Shown: one piece after another, positions 56,593-64,000 of the stretch | How positions within the stretch are numbered: the first letter of the stretch is position 1 | Layout: each line of letters opens with the position of its first letter | Source of the DNA: JASHPR01 sp963844655 | GTDB taxonomy: Bacteria > Actinomycetota > Actinomycetes > Streptosporangiales > Streptosporangiaceae | Reading direction: 5' to 3' | NCBI GenBank assembly: GCA_963844655.1 | Contig: CAWJPA010000002.1 | Coordinates: forward strand, 186,001 to 250,000 | DNA length: 64,000 bases | The notes under the pieces: generated by a model | What the model was told of the DNA's origin: nothing | Database searches by the model: none | The model's input: the letters and a program-made list of their open reading frames with translations, nothing else | Translations under genes and position numbers: made by a program

Positions 56593-57361
56593 TCGCCGGG
56601 CGCTCGAAGACCCACCACTGGATGGTGCGTTCCAGCTCGAACTCCTGATCAAGCGGCCAGTTGTCGTCGGCCGCCCAGGCCCGGATGTCGGCACAGGCCG
56701 CGCGCAACTGCTCGGGGGTATACGGCCAGGTCCAGGCGTGCATCTGGCGTTCCCACTCGTCGAGGTCCTGGTTCAGGGTCTGCCGGAATGTCATTGTGAG
56801 CGGCGGCAGCGGGCGCACGGGCACCTGTTCGCCCAGGTGGGCGGCGACGGCGTCGGGGTCGGACACACCTGGCCGCACGAGGAAGATGCCGCGGCGGTTG
56901 AGCAGTTCATGGCACGGCCGGTTCCAGGGGGCCGGGGCCCCGCCCCCGAAGTCGGCCAGCAGCACACCACCGGGCCGCAGCAGGCGCACGGCCTCGTCCA
57001 CGGCTGCTCGCCACTCCGGGATCAGGTGCAGCACATGGCTGGCCAGCACGGCATCGAACGAGGCGGTCGCCAGTGGCAGCGCGGTCGCGTCCGCGATCAT
57101 GATGGGGAACGGCGGCTGTCCGCCGGCGTTGGCGACGAGACGCTTGAGCATCTCTGGGGCGATATCGGCACCCGCCAGCGCGACGCCGCGCTCGTGCAGG
57201 GGCAGCGCGATCCGCCCGGTTCCCACGCCAATCTCCAGGCACCGGCCGCGCCCGGCGAGCTCAGCCGCGAGCATGTCGGCGAGGATGTCGCGGGTGGCGT
57301 CCGGCAGGCCGCGAGTCGCGTCATAGAAACCGGCCGCCCGGTCGAAGGACACCCCGCGCAC
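56567..57361 (-). CDS. Class I SAM-dependent methyltransferase
   Basis: A 264-residue methyltransferase. GRCLEIGVGTGRIALPLHERG is the SAM-binding loop; LAGADIAPEMLKRL supplies the acidic residue, IADATALPLATASFDAVLASHVLHLIPEWRAA motif II, and LLRPGGVLLADF motif III. FDRAAGFYDATRGLPDATRDI is the typical N-terminus. I choose the GTG giving VRGVSFDRAAG; the next GTG three codons on is also possible, and longer reading passes into Pro/Ala-rich non-coding DNA. The 3' end overlaps the cupin gene by 26 bases. Substrate unknown. Confidence 0.85.
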   Translation of the reverse strand: MRGVSFDRAAGFYDATRGLPDATRDILADMLAAELAGRGRCLEIGVGTGRIALPLHERGVALAGADIAPEMLKRLVANAGGQPPFPIMIADATALPLATASFDAVLASHVLHLIPEWRAAVDEAVRLLRPGGVLLADFGGGAPAPWNRPCHELLNRRGIFLVRPGVSDPDAVAAHLGEQVPVRPLPPLTMTFRQTLNQDLDEWERQMHAWTWPYTPEQLRAACADIRAWAADDNWPLDQEFELERTIQWWVFERPAITARGSPG

Positions 57362-57688
57362 CCACCCGACACTACCGGCCGCGGCGAGGCCCAGGCAGTC
57401 GGCCGAGGGCGAGTGGGGTGGGCGTGGGTCGGCGGCCGGGGCGGACGGCCTGGGCAGCCGGCCGGGGCGGGACGGGCACAGGCAGCGCGCCGGGGCGGCG
57501 GATCCTAGGCAGCTAGCCGCGGCGGGCCGGGCCGGCCGGCCCGCGGGTTGGGTCCAGGCGGCCTGCGCGCGAGGCGGGCGGGCCAAGCGGCCTGCCGGGA
57601 CGGGCGGCGCAGGCGACCTGCCGGGGCGGGCGGGTCAGGCGGCCTGTTCGTGCGCGGCGACGGCGGCTCGCAGCGAGCGGGCCTGGGG
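57362..57688. other. GC-rich repeat-like intergenic region, about 330 bases
   Basis: Between the methyltransferase start and hemerythrin stop, both on the minus strand. It consists of imperfect repeats of GGCGGCCTGC and GGGCGGG units, most marked at 57500-57660. No gene is supported. It presumably contains the methyltransferase promoter, but none is recognisable. Confidence 0.5.
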
Positions 57689-58255
57689 TCACAGGCCCTT
57701 GAGGCTGCCGATGCCGAGTGACCCGGACGGCGGGCGTCCGGCCCGTTCTGCCTCGCGCACGTATTCGGCGGGGTCCTTGTCCACCGGCTGGACGCCGGCG
57801 AAGTGCCGCGCCTCGAAGGCCGCGAAGGTCACGGCCAGCTCGTGACGCAGTTGCAGGCTCGCCTCCCGGCGGAAGTCAGTCAGGCCCTCGCGCTCCTCCT
57901 CGCCCATGTGGTCGCTGTTGGCCAGGTTCGCGGCAGCCACGGCCGCATACCATCCGTCGCTTCCCGCCTCGTGGTCGGCGACCGCGGCCACGGCGTCGCG
58001 GATGTCGTTGTGGTCGTGGATGGCATCCAGGGTTTCCTCTTCCGTCACGCCGGTACGGCCCGCGCGCTGGCCCACGCGGAGCAACTCGGGGTAGAAAATC
58101 TCCTCCTCCGCTTCGGCATGCAGTTCCAGGAACGCCGCCAGCCGCGCCCAGATGTCGCGCAGGGTGGCGGTGTCGGACCGGTCGATCTGCTCCAGGATCG
58201 CGAAGAGCCGCCGCTGTTCGTGGTGGTCGTCGAGGATCAACTGGGTGATGTCCAA
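57689..58255 (-). CDS. Hemerythrin HHE domain protein
   Basis: A 188-residue helical protein with a hemerythrin-like domain. LILDDHHEQRRLFAILEQID begins it with the first His pair; FLELHAEAEEEIFYPELL contains the H-x-x-x-E, AIHDHNDIRDAV the third site, and NSDHMGEEEREGL the fourth. These make up a di-iron site that may bind O2 or NO, or sense redox state. The C-terminal tail is Gly/Ser-rich. It ends far from the methyltransferase and is divergent from the repeat protein gene. Confidence 0.9.
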   Translation of the reverse strand: MDITQLILDDHHEQRRLFAILEQIDRSDTATLRDIWARLAAFLELHAEAEEEIFYPELLRVGQRAGRTGVTEEETLDAIHDHNDIRDAVAAVADHEAGSDGWYAAVAAANLANSDHMGEEEREGLTDFRREASLQLRHELAVTFAAFEARHFAGVQPVDKDPAEYVREAERAGRPPSGSLGIGSLKGL

Positions 58256-58402
58256 GGTGCCTCCTGGCGCCGCGGGCCTTCAGCGTAGGCCGCCGGCCCG
58301 CAGGTCGTCCACGAGGTCGGACAGGCCGGTCCGGGCGGCCGCGGGGCCCTCATCGGGTTAGCTCAAGGCACCAGAACCCCGTAAGGGGGCACACTTCACA
58401 CA

Positions 58403-60808
58403 ATGCGCGACGTAGGTGGCGACTACGATTGGCCTCGTCATCAACGTGCGGGAGACATCGCGATGCCAGGGGCGCAGGACCGGTGGGACCAGCTCACCGA
58501 GGTGAACGCGCGTAAACAGGAGGCACCGCAGCCGCACGATCCGCCGCGGACGGCGGAGCGGCCGGAGCGCGGATCGCTAGTGGATCTGAGGCGGCGCCTG
58601 GAGCGTTTGCCTGCTGGGCATCCGTCGTCGCCATACAACGACGACCTCAGCCGCAAGCCAGCTGTCGCCCAGCTGAAGGACCTTGAGCTGCCGGTGCAGG
58701 GCTACGAGCGCGATGGCTACGGCGAAGCGAAGCACTCCGGGACCGAGCAGGCTCCGGGTGCGCTCCTGACCGACCGGACCGCAGGCGCTCTGCGCAGCGA
58801 GCCGCCCGCAGGCTCGCTTTCAGCCCAGCCGGCCGCAAGCGCTCTACCGGCCGAGTCAGGCACAAGCGCGCTCTCAGCTGAGCCAGACGTTAACGCGCTC
58901 CTGGCGGAGCCAGACGTTAAGGCGCTCTCGGCCCAGCCAGACGCTAACGCGCTCTCAGCCGACCCAGCCGCAGGTGCGTTCCCGGCCGAGCCAGACGTTA
59001 ACGCGCTCCCGGGCCGGCCAACCGCAAGCGCGCTCTATGTCGAGCCAGTTGCAAGCGCGCTCCCGGCCGAGCCAGACGTTAACGCGCTCCCAGTCCGGCC
59101 AACCGCAAGCGCGCTCTATGTCGAGCCAGTTGCAAGCGCGCCCTCAGCCGAGCCAGGCGTTAGCGCGCTCCCGGCCGAGCGGGATGCTAGCGCGCTCCGG
59201 ACCGAGGAACCCGAGCCAGAGGTCGTCACCGGCTCCAACGGCCATGGCCCCACCGTGGAGAAAGTCAGCGCGGCGGACTGGCGCAGCCCGGCCGGACGGG
59301 ACAGCACCGGAGGGTGGGAAGGCGCGCAGGAAGCCGACAGCCTGGTCGGACTGACTCCCCTGCCGGAGCCGGACTTCCCGGCCGGATGGCCTGCCCCGTC
59401 CGGATCCGACAGCACATCACCGCCGACCCCGGCCCCCGCGCCCGACGCCGTGCCCCCCTGGACCGCTGATCCCAGCCGCCCGCCGGAGCCGTCCCCCCCG
59501 CCCGAACCCGACCTTGCGCAGGGCTGGATTTCCGCACCGGTATCCAACGGCGTACCGGACCTGGCCCCTTCGCCCGAGTTGGCCCCTGCGCCTGAGCTGA
59601 CCCCCGTGCCCGGGCTCGACACCGGGTCCCCCTGGGTCCCCAAGCCCGACAGCCTTTCACCGGACTGGTCCCCCGGGGCCGAACCCTCCGCCGCACCCCC
59701 CTGGGCGCCCGAGCCTGACAGCCCGCAGGAGCGTTCCCCCGAACCCAGGCTTGACGTCCCACCGCCGTGGGCCCCGAACCCGGAACCCGTCGCCTCGCCC
59801 GCGTGGGCTCCGGAGCCCGACGGGCCGGCGGGGCTGGCCGCGGCGGCCGAACCTGCCGTCGCGGCTCCGTGGACCAATGGGCCCGACAGCCCATCCGGGC
59901 TGACCCCGGCACCCGCATGGGGCAACACATTCGACCCCGAGAACACGGGTGAGTGGAGAACCGCCCCGGATCCGGAGAACACCGGCGAGTGGCGGACAAT
60001 CTCGACTCCGGGCCCGGCCGACCGGGCGGCCGTGGTTGCACCCGAGCGGGTTGAGACCAGGCTCGCGACCGAGACCGTTCACCACACCGCGCCCGACCTG
60101 AAACAAGGGCCCGGCGGTGATGAGGCCCGGTACGGGTCTGACGGATCGTGGGAGTGGAACGGCCGGTACCTCACGCCGATGCAGAGCCAGATGGCGGATA
60201 CCGCCCTGAGCCGGAACAGCGCGGCCGAGGGCAAGAACGTGTTCGGCGGCTACGGCCACAGCGGGCTGACACCGGCCATGCGCCGGATCGAGGCCCAGCT
60301 CGAGCGAGGGCAGCTGCTGCCGGACACCGAGAACTACGCCCTCAAGACCCCGGACGGCTTCAAGGAGAGCTTCGCTGACCTGATCTCGCGGCACCCGGAC
60401 AAGACGGCCGAGGAGCTCTCACACGAGGTGCACGACGGCATCCGTTACGCGTACATCTTTGAGAACGACGACTACTCGGACGCGACCTTGCAGGTCCACA
60501 GCAGGCTCAAGAGCCAGGGATTCGAGCTGGAAGCCAGGCGGAACATCTGGAAGAGCCTTGAGTACAAGGGCATCAACACCCGCTGGCGTGATCCCGCGCA
60601 TGACCTGGTCTTCGAGGTGCAGTTCCATACGCCGTCAAGCTGGGATGCCAAGCAGCGCATGCAGCGTTCCTTCCGGCGGATCAAGGACCCGGCCACGCCG
60701 CCGGCCGAGCGGGTGCAGCTGCGGACCATCCAGGCCAAGACGTCGGCTGTGGTTCCGGTGCCGCCTGGGGCGGCCTCCATCCCTGACTACCGCAAGAACG
60801 GTCAGTAG
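58403..60808 (+). CDS. Large repeat-linker protein with C-terminal RelA/SpoT-like domain (putative toxin/effector)
   Basis: An 801-residue protein with no signal peptide or transmembrane segment. Residues 55-100 carry a conserved-looking SLVDLRRRLERLPAGHPSSP and LKDLELP motif. Residues 119-271 are seventeen 9-residue repeats (consensus like SALPAEPDV). Residues about 290-540 are Pro/Trp/Asp-rich, including PPWAPEPD-type units and two PENTGEWRT units. The folded C-terminal domain starts near W583. In it, ALKTPDGFKESFADLISRH, HDGIRYAYIF, SLEYKGINTRW and FEVQFHTPSSWDAK match, in order, the Lys/Ser-, Asp-, Gly/Tyr- and E-x-Q-x-R/H-T motifs of RelA/SpoT nucleotide pyrophosphokinases. I infer an alarmone-type synthetase or related toxin. 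Start could be the ATG at 58403 or 58463. An 85-residue gene follows three bases on. Confidence 0.75.
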   Translation: MRDVGGDYDWPRHQRAGDIAMPGAQDRWDQLTEVNARKQEAPQPHDPPRTAERPERGSLVDLRRRLERLPAGHPSSPYNDDLSRKPAVAQLKDLELPVQGYERDGYGEAKHSGTEQAPGALLTDRTAGALRSEPPAGSLSAQPAASALPAESGTSALSAEPDVNALLAEPDVKALSAQPDANALSADPAAGAFPAEPDVNALPGRPTASALYVEPVASALPAEPDVNALPVRPTASALYVEPVASAPSAEPGVSALPAERDASALRTEEPEPEVVTGSNGHGPTVEKVSAADWRSPAGRDSTGGWEGAQEADSLVGLTPLPEPDFPAGWPAPSGSDSTSPPTPAPAPDAVPPWTADPSRPPEPSPPPEPDLAQGWISAPVSNGVPDLAPSPELAPAPELTPVPGLDTGSPWVPKPDSLSPDWSPGAEPSAAPPWAPEPDSPQERSPEPRLDVPPPWAPNPEPVASPAWAPEPDGPAGLAAAAEPAVAAPWTNGPDSPSGLTPAPAWGNTFDPENTGEWRTAPDPENTGEWRTISTPGPADRAAVVAPERVETRLATETVHHTAPDLKQGPGGDEARYGSDGSWEWNGRYLTPMQSQMADTALSRNSAAEGKNVFGGYGHSGLTPAMRRIEAQLERGQLLPDTENYALKTPDGFKESFADLISRHPDKTAEELSHEVHDGIRYAYIFENDDYSDATLQVHSRLKSQGFELEARRNIWKSLEYKGINTRWRDPAHDLVFEVQFHTPSSWDAKQRMQRSFRRIKDPATPPAERVQLRTIQAKTSAVVPVPPGAASIPDYRKNGQ
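58757..59215 (+). repeat. Seventeen 27-base tandem repeats encoding 9-residue units
   Basis: In-frame units such as SALPAEPDV, NALPVRPTA and SALYVEPVA occupy residues 119-271. A block of three units (81 bases) is duplicated almost exactly: 59001-59081 against 59082-59162. The homogeneity of some copies points to recent expansion. Confidence 0.88.
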
Positions 60809-60811
60809 GGC

Positions 60812-61069
60812 ATGCCGGGCGAGGTGACGTACTTTGCCATCGTCGGCGCCGGCCGCACGGCGCAGACCCCATCCGGGCTGGCGCGGCGCAGGTATGCCGC
60901 GGCTGGCCCGGTTGATGAGACCCTGCGGCGGGACCTCACCTGGAAGCCGGACTCAGCGATCGTCCAGTGGGAGTACGGCGAGGTGGGAGCGGATCTCATC
61001 GAGATCAGCGAGGCGGACGCGGGCCGGCTGGTCGCGACGTTCCGGCTGGACTGGGACCAGCCCGGCTGA
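60812..61069 (+). CDS. Small partner protein of the RelA-like gene (candidate immunity/antitoxin)
   Basis: An 85-residue protein starting MPGEVTYFAIVGAGRTAQTP. The order YFAIVG, PSGLARRRY, GPVDETLRRDLTWKPDS, VQWEYGEVGADLIEISEADAGRLV has the look of a small conserved actinobacterial family that I recall but cannot name. The composition is acidic (several Asp/Glu in the second half). Start is three bases after the stop of the 801-residue gene, implying translational coupling and a shared function. I suggest it neutralises or chaperones the RelA/SpoT-like domain; this is inference from position and size. Confidence 0.75.
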   Translation: MPGEVTYFAIVGAGRTAQTPSGLARRRYAAAGPVDETLRRDLTWKPDSAIVQWEYGEVGADLIEISEADAGRLVATFRLDWDQPG

Positions 61070-61106
61070 CGGCAGCCGCCGCACAGGTGACCATTTCGGC
61101 CGGACT

Positions 61107-62582
61107 CTACCCGGCCAGGGGCGCACCATCCGGCGCGGAGTCGCCGCCTGGCTTCTCCGATCCGCCTGATCCGAGGCCGGCCTCTTCGAAGAACTCGCGG
61201 ATCAGGTCACGTTGCCGCTGGCTGAGCAGCTCGAAGTGCTTGGTGAGGGCGTCTTCCCCGATCGCCTCGGCGGTGAGGTAGAGCTCCTTGATCTGCTCCA
61301 TCTTTTCCTGCGCGGGTCCGGATGGCGAAACGGCTGATACAGCAGGGTAGGCGCCCGCGGCGGGGGGGCCGGATCCGGTGGCTGGCCCGTGGTCCAGGCT
61401 GACGTCCCCCGGGAACTCCCACTGCTGGGCAGGCTCCAGCCCGGGCGGCGGCTCCCAGTCGGGAACTGGCTCCTGGTCGATGGGAGGCAGCCAGATGGAC
61501 GCCGGTGCCCGCGCCGGGGATGGCTCCCACGCGGGCGTGGGCTCGGCGAAGGAACCCGGCTCATCCTGATGGTCCGGTGGGGGCATGCCGCGGCTGATGA
61601 TCACCGGCAGCGGAGACGTGTCATCCTCTTCCCCGGTGCCGCCAAGCTCAGGTGACTGCGGGTCCATCGCCTGTGGGATAGCTGCCCACGGCGCACCGGG
61701 CGCGGCGGGCAGGACGGCCTGTGGGCCGGCGGCCGGGAAGGTGCCCGCAAACGGCAGGTCGGGCTCTGCGAGCACGAGGTCCTGCGGACCGGTGGCCCAC
61801 GCCCCATCTGCCTCAGCGGGCGGTGCGGCCAGTGGATCTATGCCGTACGGACCGCCCGCCCACGGTCCGTCAACGTCCGGACGGGAGCGATCCGCAGCCT
61901 GGGCGTAGCCCGCATCCAGCGCACCGACCGGAGGCGCAGGCAGGTATCCCGGCAGCGGCGCATTCAGGTACTCGGCCTGCTGGTACCCGGCCTGCGGGCC
62001 GCCCGCGGGTTCGGGCGCCCAGGCGCCGGGGCTGGGCACCTCGCCCCTGGTCTCGGGCGCCCAGGCGCCGGGATTGGGGACCTGCGGGTACGCATCGGGC
62101 CAGGCGGGCAGGTCCGGGCCGGCCGCCACCTCAGGGGGTCCCGACGCATACCCGCCATCCCATTCGTCGCCACTGCCGCTCCAGTCGGCGCGATCACGGT
62201 CGTAAGGCCCGTCAGCCCAGTTCCCCTGTGGCGGCACCCCCCAGGCCCCGGGCCCTGGGTACGCCCCCTGATCCGGGTAGGAAGGCCAGGCGGCGTCAGC
62301 CTGCTGAACCTGGACGGGTTCGGGCTCCGCCGGGAGATGGCGCTGTGCGCTCGCCGGCCTGACGTCGAGCCCGCGCAGCGGGCTGAGCCATTCCTCGGCC
62401 GACTCGCTGTTCTCGCTGGCCTGGGCGGCGGCCTTCCGGCGGCGCCGACGGCGGTCGGGGAGGTCGGGGCGGCTGACGGTGAGCACGGCGAGCAGCGCAA
62501 CGCTGCACCCCAGCGCGCCGATGGTCAGGAACTCGCCGGCGCGTGCTACCCCGTGCCCGCCATGCCCCGACGTCAGTCGCAT
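61107..62582 (-). CDS. Membrane-anchored Pro/Trp-rich protein with C-terminal helical domain
   Basis: A 491-residue protein. After MRLTSGHGGHGVARAGEF comes one transmembrane segment (LTIGALGCSVALLAVLTVSR) and an Arg-rich stretch RRRRRRK, so most of the protein is probably cytoplasmic. Residues about 75-420 are low complexity with Pro, Gly, Ala, Tyr and Trp (PGAWAPE, PAWEPSP, DWEPPPG). Residues about 430-475 form a likely conserved helical domain: EKMEQIKELYLTAEAIGEDALTKHFELLSQRQRDLIREFFEEAGL. It converges on the RelA-like/partner genes with a 37-base gap, and its linker composition resembles that of the 801-residue protein. I do not recognise a family. Confidence 0.7.
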   Translation of the reverse strand: MRLTSGHGGHGVARAGEFLTIGALGCSVALLAVLTVSRPDLPDRRRRRRKAAAQASENSESAEEWLSPLRGLDVRPASAQRHLPAEPEPVQVQQADAAWPSYPDQGAYPGPGAWGVPPQGNWADGPYDRDRADWSGSGDEWDGGYASGPPEVAAGPDLPAWPDAYPQVPNPGAWAPETRGEVPSPGAWAPEPAGGPQAGYQQAEYLNAPLPGYLPAPPVGALDAGYAQAADRSRPDVDGPWAGGPYGIDPLAAPPAEADGAWATGPQDLVLAEPDLPFAGTFPAAGPQAVLPAAPGAPWAAIPQAMDPQSPELGGTGEEDDTSPLPVIISRGMPPPDHQDEPGSFAEPTPAWEPSPARAPASIWLPPIDQEPVPDWEPPPGLEPAQQWEFPGDVSLDHGPATGSGPPAAGAYPAVSAVSPSGPAQEKMEQIKELYLTAEAIGEDALTKHFELLSQRQRDLIREFFEEAGLGSGGSEKPGGDSAPDGAPLAG

Positions 62583-62892
62583 AGCCTCACCAACGAAAGC
62601 ATCTTCACGCCGCAGATGAGCAACGCTGTGCCGATGATCGTTAAGCACGAGGCAGCCGGGACGCGCCCGGCCGCCGTCTAACCCGGCCTCACCGCCCACC
62701 ATCGCATGCGGGTCATCCCGCCGCAACCGATCTCGCAATGGCTGCCGAATGCGCATGAAAAGTCCTGGTTATCGGGCATAAACCAGAAAAATCAATGGCA
62801 AATAATGGCTTCCTGTACGCGGGCTGGGAGGGTCCTGTGCGCGGGCCGAGGGTCCGCCGCCGCAGCGGCCGAAGGTGCGGCTGTGGCCCGGG
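62583..62892. other. Intergenic region, 310 bases, upstream of the Pro/Trp-rich gene
   Basis: It separates the start of the Pro/Trp-rich membrane protein and the stop of the DsbA-like gene, both minus strand. The stretch 62750-62815 is clearly AT-richer than its surroundings and probably holds the promoter. I cannot assign exact -35/-10 elements. Confidence 0.5.
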
Positions 62893-63537
62893 TTAGGTGG
62901 TGGGAACTCTGTTATCCCAGGCCCGCTGGAGGGCGGTCGTATAGGTTTCCGCTGGCCGGGCGCCCGACACGGCGTACCTCCCGTCGAGCACGCAGAACGG
63001 CACCCCCGAGATGCCGTAGGAGCTCGCCTCGTGCTCGTCGGCGCGCACGGCGTCGCCGTAGCTGCCGTCCGCGAGCGCCTGCCTGGCGCGGTCGGGATCC
63101 AGCCCGGCGTCGGCGGCCAGGCTGGCCAGCACGTCCGTGTCGTAAATCGCCTGCCCCTCCCCGAAGAACGCGCGGAAGAGGCGCTGCAGCATCTGTTCCT
63201 GCCGGCCGTGCTCGCGGCCGAGGTGCACCAGCCGGTGCGCGTCGAACGTGTTGCCCATCTTCCGCTCAACGGTGAACTCCAGGCCGTCGGCGGCGGCCAG
63301 GCCCGCCACACGCGCCTCGGCCTCCTCGGCCTGGACCGGGCTGAGGCCGTACTTGGCCGCCAGCACCTCGAGGATCGGGGTTCCGGCGCCCTTGGGGAGC
63401 GACGGGTCGAGCTCGAAGGACCGGTGGACCACCTCGACCTCGTCGCGATGCTCGAAGTCGGCCAGGGCGCGGGTGAACCGGTGCTCACCGAGGTAGCACC
63501 ACGGGCAGACGACGTCGCTCCAGAAGTCCACGCGCAT
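62893..63537 (-). CDS. DsbA family oxidoreductase (FrnE-like)
   Basis: A 214-residue thioredoxin-fold protein. MRVDFWSDVVCPWCYLGEHRF places the CPWC active site near residues 11-14. FELDPSLP, NTFDAHRLVHLGREHGRQEQMLQRLFRAFFGEGQAI and the cis-Pro loop GISGVPFCVLDGRYAVSGARP follow, as in FrnE/2-hydroxychromene-2-carboxylate isomerase-type proteins. The protein is cytoplasmic and probably a thiol isomerase. The ATG at 63537 has GGGAGGGG 8 bases upstream; an upstream in-frame reading of 46 residues is unlikely. Confidence 0.9.
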   Translation of the reverse strand: MRVDFWSDVVCPWCYLGEHRFTRALADFEHRDEVEVVHRSFELDPSLPKGAGTPILEVLAAKYGLSPVQAEEAEARVAGLAAADGLEFTVERKMGNTFDAHRLVHLGREHGRQEQMLQRLFRAFFGEGQAIYDTDVLASLAADAGLDPDRARQALADGSYGDAVRADEHEASSYGISGVPFCVLDGRYAVSGARPAETYTTALQRAWDNRVPTT

Positions 63538-63734
63538 GGGCTCACCCCTCCCGTTCCCGGCCCCCTTGGCCACCCGCGTCAACAAGCAGAGCCGTAACGG
63601 ATGTTCCGCACCGCTCCCCCGCCCGCGTCGCATGGGGGGCAGCGGCCCGGTCTCCATGACGTTTCCCCACGTCATCGACTGGGAGAATAATGGGGTCGAA
63701 TGGGTAGTCCTTCGCGAGACAAGGTCGTGACCTA

Positions 63735-64000
63735 GTGGTGCGTGTTCTCGTCATCATCGCGTTCCTGGCCGCATGGTTCCTGCCCCTGATCATCGCCGCG
63801 CTGTACAAGCTGCCGCACCAGGGCCCGATCGCCGTGCTGTCGCTGGCCCTCGGCTGGACCGGGGTGGGCTGGCTGGCCGCGCTGGTCATCACCATCGGCG
63901 GGGCGATCCGGGCGACCCGGCCGGCCCTCGCGGGCCAGGCGCAGCCGCAGGCCGCCGGGCCCGGCCAGTCCTATGCGGCCCAGGCGGCCGGGGCCGCGCA
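63735..64000 (+). CDS. Superinfection immunity family membrane protein (partial, cut by window edge)
   Basis: The first 88 residues are in the window: VVRVLVIIAFLAAWFLPLII, then YKLPHQGPIAVLSLALGWTGVGWLAALVITIGG and an Ala/Gln/Gly-rich tail. Two transmembrane segments with LGWTGVGWLAAL match the superinfection-immunity (PF14373-like) family, small bitopic membrane proteins found widely in actinobacteria without prophage. Two adjacent GTG codons (63735 and 63738) can serve as start. The end of the gene lies outside. Confidence 0.75.
   Translation, partial: MVRVLVIIAFLAAWFLPLIIAALYKLPHQGPIAVLSLALGWTGVGWLAALVITIGGAIRATRPALAGQAQPQAAGPGQSYAAQAAGAA

Overview
The window is a continuous stretch of very GC-rich chromosomal DNA from an actinobacterium. 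The gene set fits the class Actinomycetia: DUF3000 coupled to an RNase D/HRDC gene, F420-type LLM and PPOX oxidoreductases, the MEP isoprenoid pathway, actinobacterial-type AcnA and XylA, and FprA-type ferredoxin reductases. I saw no tRNA, rRNA, CRISPR array, insertion sequence or integrase. Genus cannot be fixed from the sequence alone; a Streptosporangiales- or Treboniales-like soil organism is my guess.

Left part (1-20.8 kb), mostly core metabolism. A truncated response regulator is followed by adenosine deaminase, a DUF4349 lipoprotein and hemE (convergent, 4-nt overlap), a small zinc-ribbon protein, DUF3000-RNase D, DUF2695, a DNA-alkyl transferase, ppk-mutT1 (8-nt overlap), GNAT, LLM oxidoreductase, an orphan JetD/TIGR02679 Toprim protein, a DedA-type membrane protein and a DinB protein. 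A dxs-fprA-fprA operon then carries a tandem duplication of the reductase, and an ASCH-like protein follows.

Middle part (20.9-42 kb). An MFS exporter is divergent from an unusual single-gene fusion of chorismate mutase, prephenate dehydratase with ACT, and DAHP synthase. This gene converges on acnA, whose upstream region holds two GACGTC-centred palindromic sites. Next come a secreted sedolisin protease, fumarylacetoacetase and a sodium:solute symporter divergent from a LacI regulator. The LacI gene heads a tightly coupled run: APC permease, MNT-fold nucleotidyltransferase, metallophosphoesterase and class III aminotransferase. Small F420/PPOX, RsbW-like and DUF302 genes and a cyclase-family hydrolase follow, with an aroE fragment next to them.

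Right part (41.8-64 kb). A polyhydroxyalkanoate locus (phaB, phaC, phasin, XRE regulator) is followed by a LacI-GATase-xylB-xylA operon. This is divergent from an APC permease-M24 protein pair, and two identical 14-bp operator-like repeats lie in the shared promoter region. After a low-complexity stretch with a perfect 20-bp hairpin come an AbiEi/DUF559-like protein, an ArsR-SRPBCC fusion with VOC, a cupin, a methyltransferase and a hemerythrin.

The most interesting locus is at 58.4-61.1 kb. An 801-residue protein has seventeen 9-residue repeats, a Pro/Trp-rich linker and a C-terminal domain that I read as RelA/SpoT-like. Three bases downstream is an 85-residue gene. I propose a toxin-immunity or effector-partner pair. 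A second Pro/Trp-rich, membrane-anchored protein converges on it. The window ends in a DsbA/FrnE-like protein and a partial superinfection-immunity-family membrane protein.
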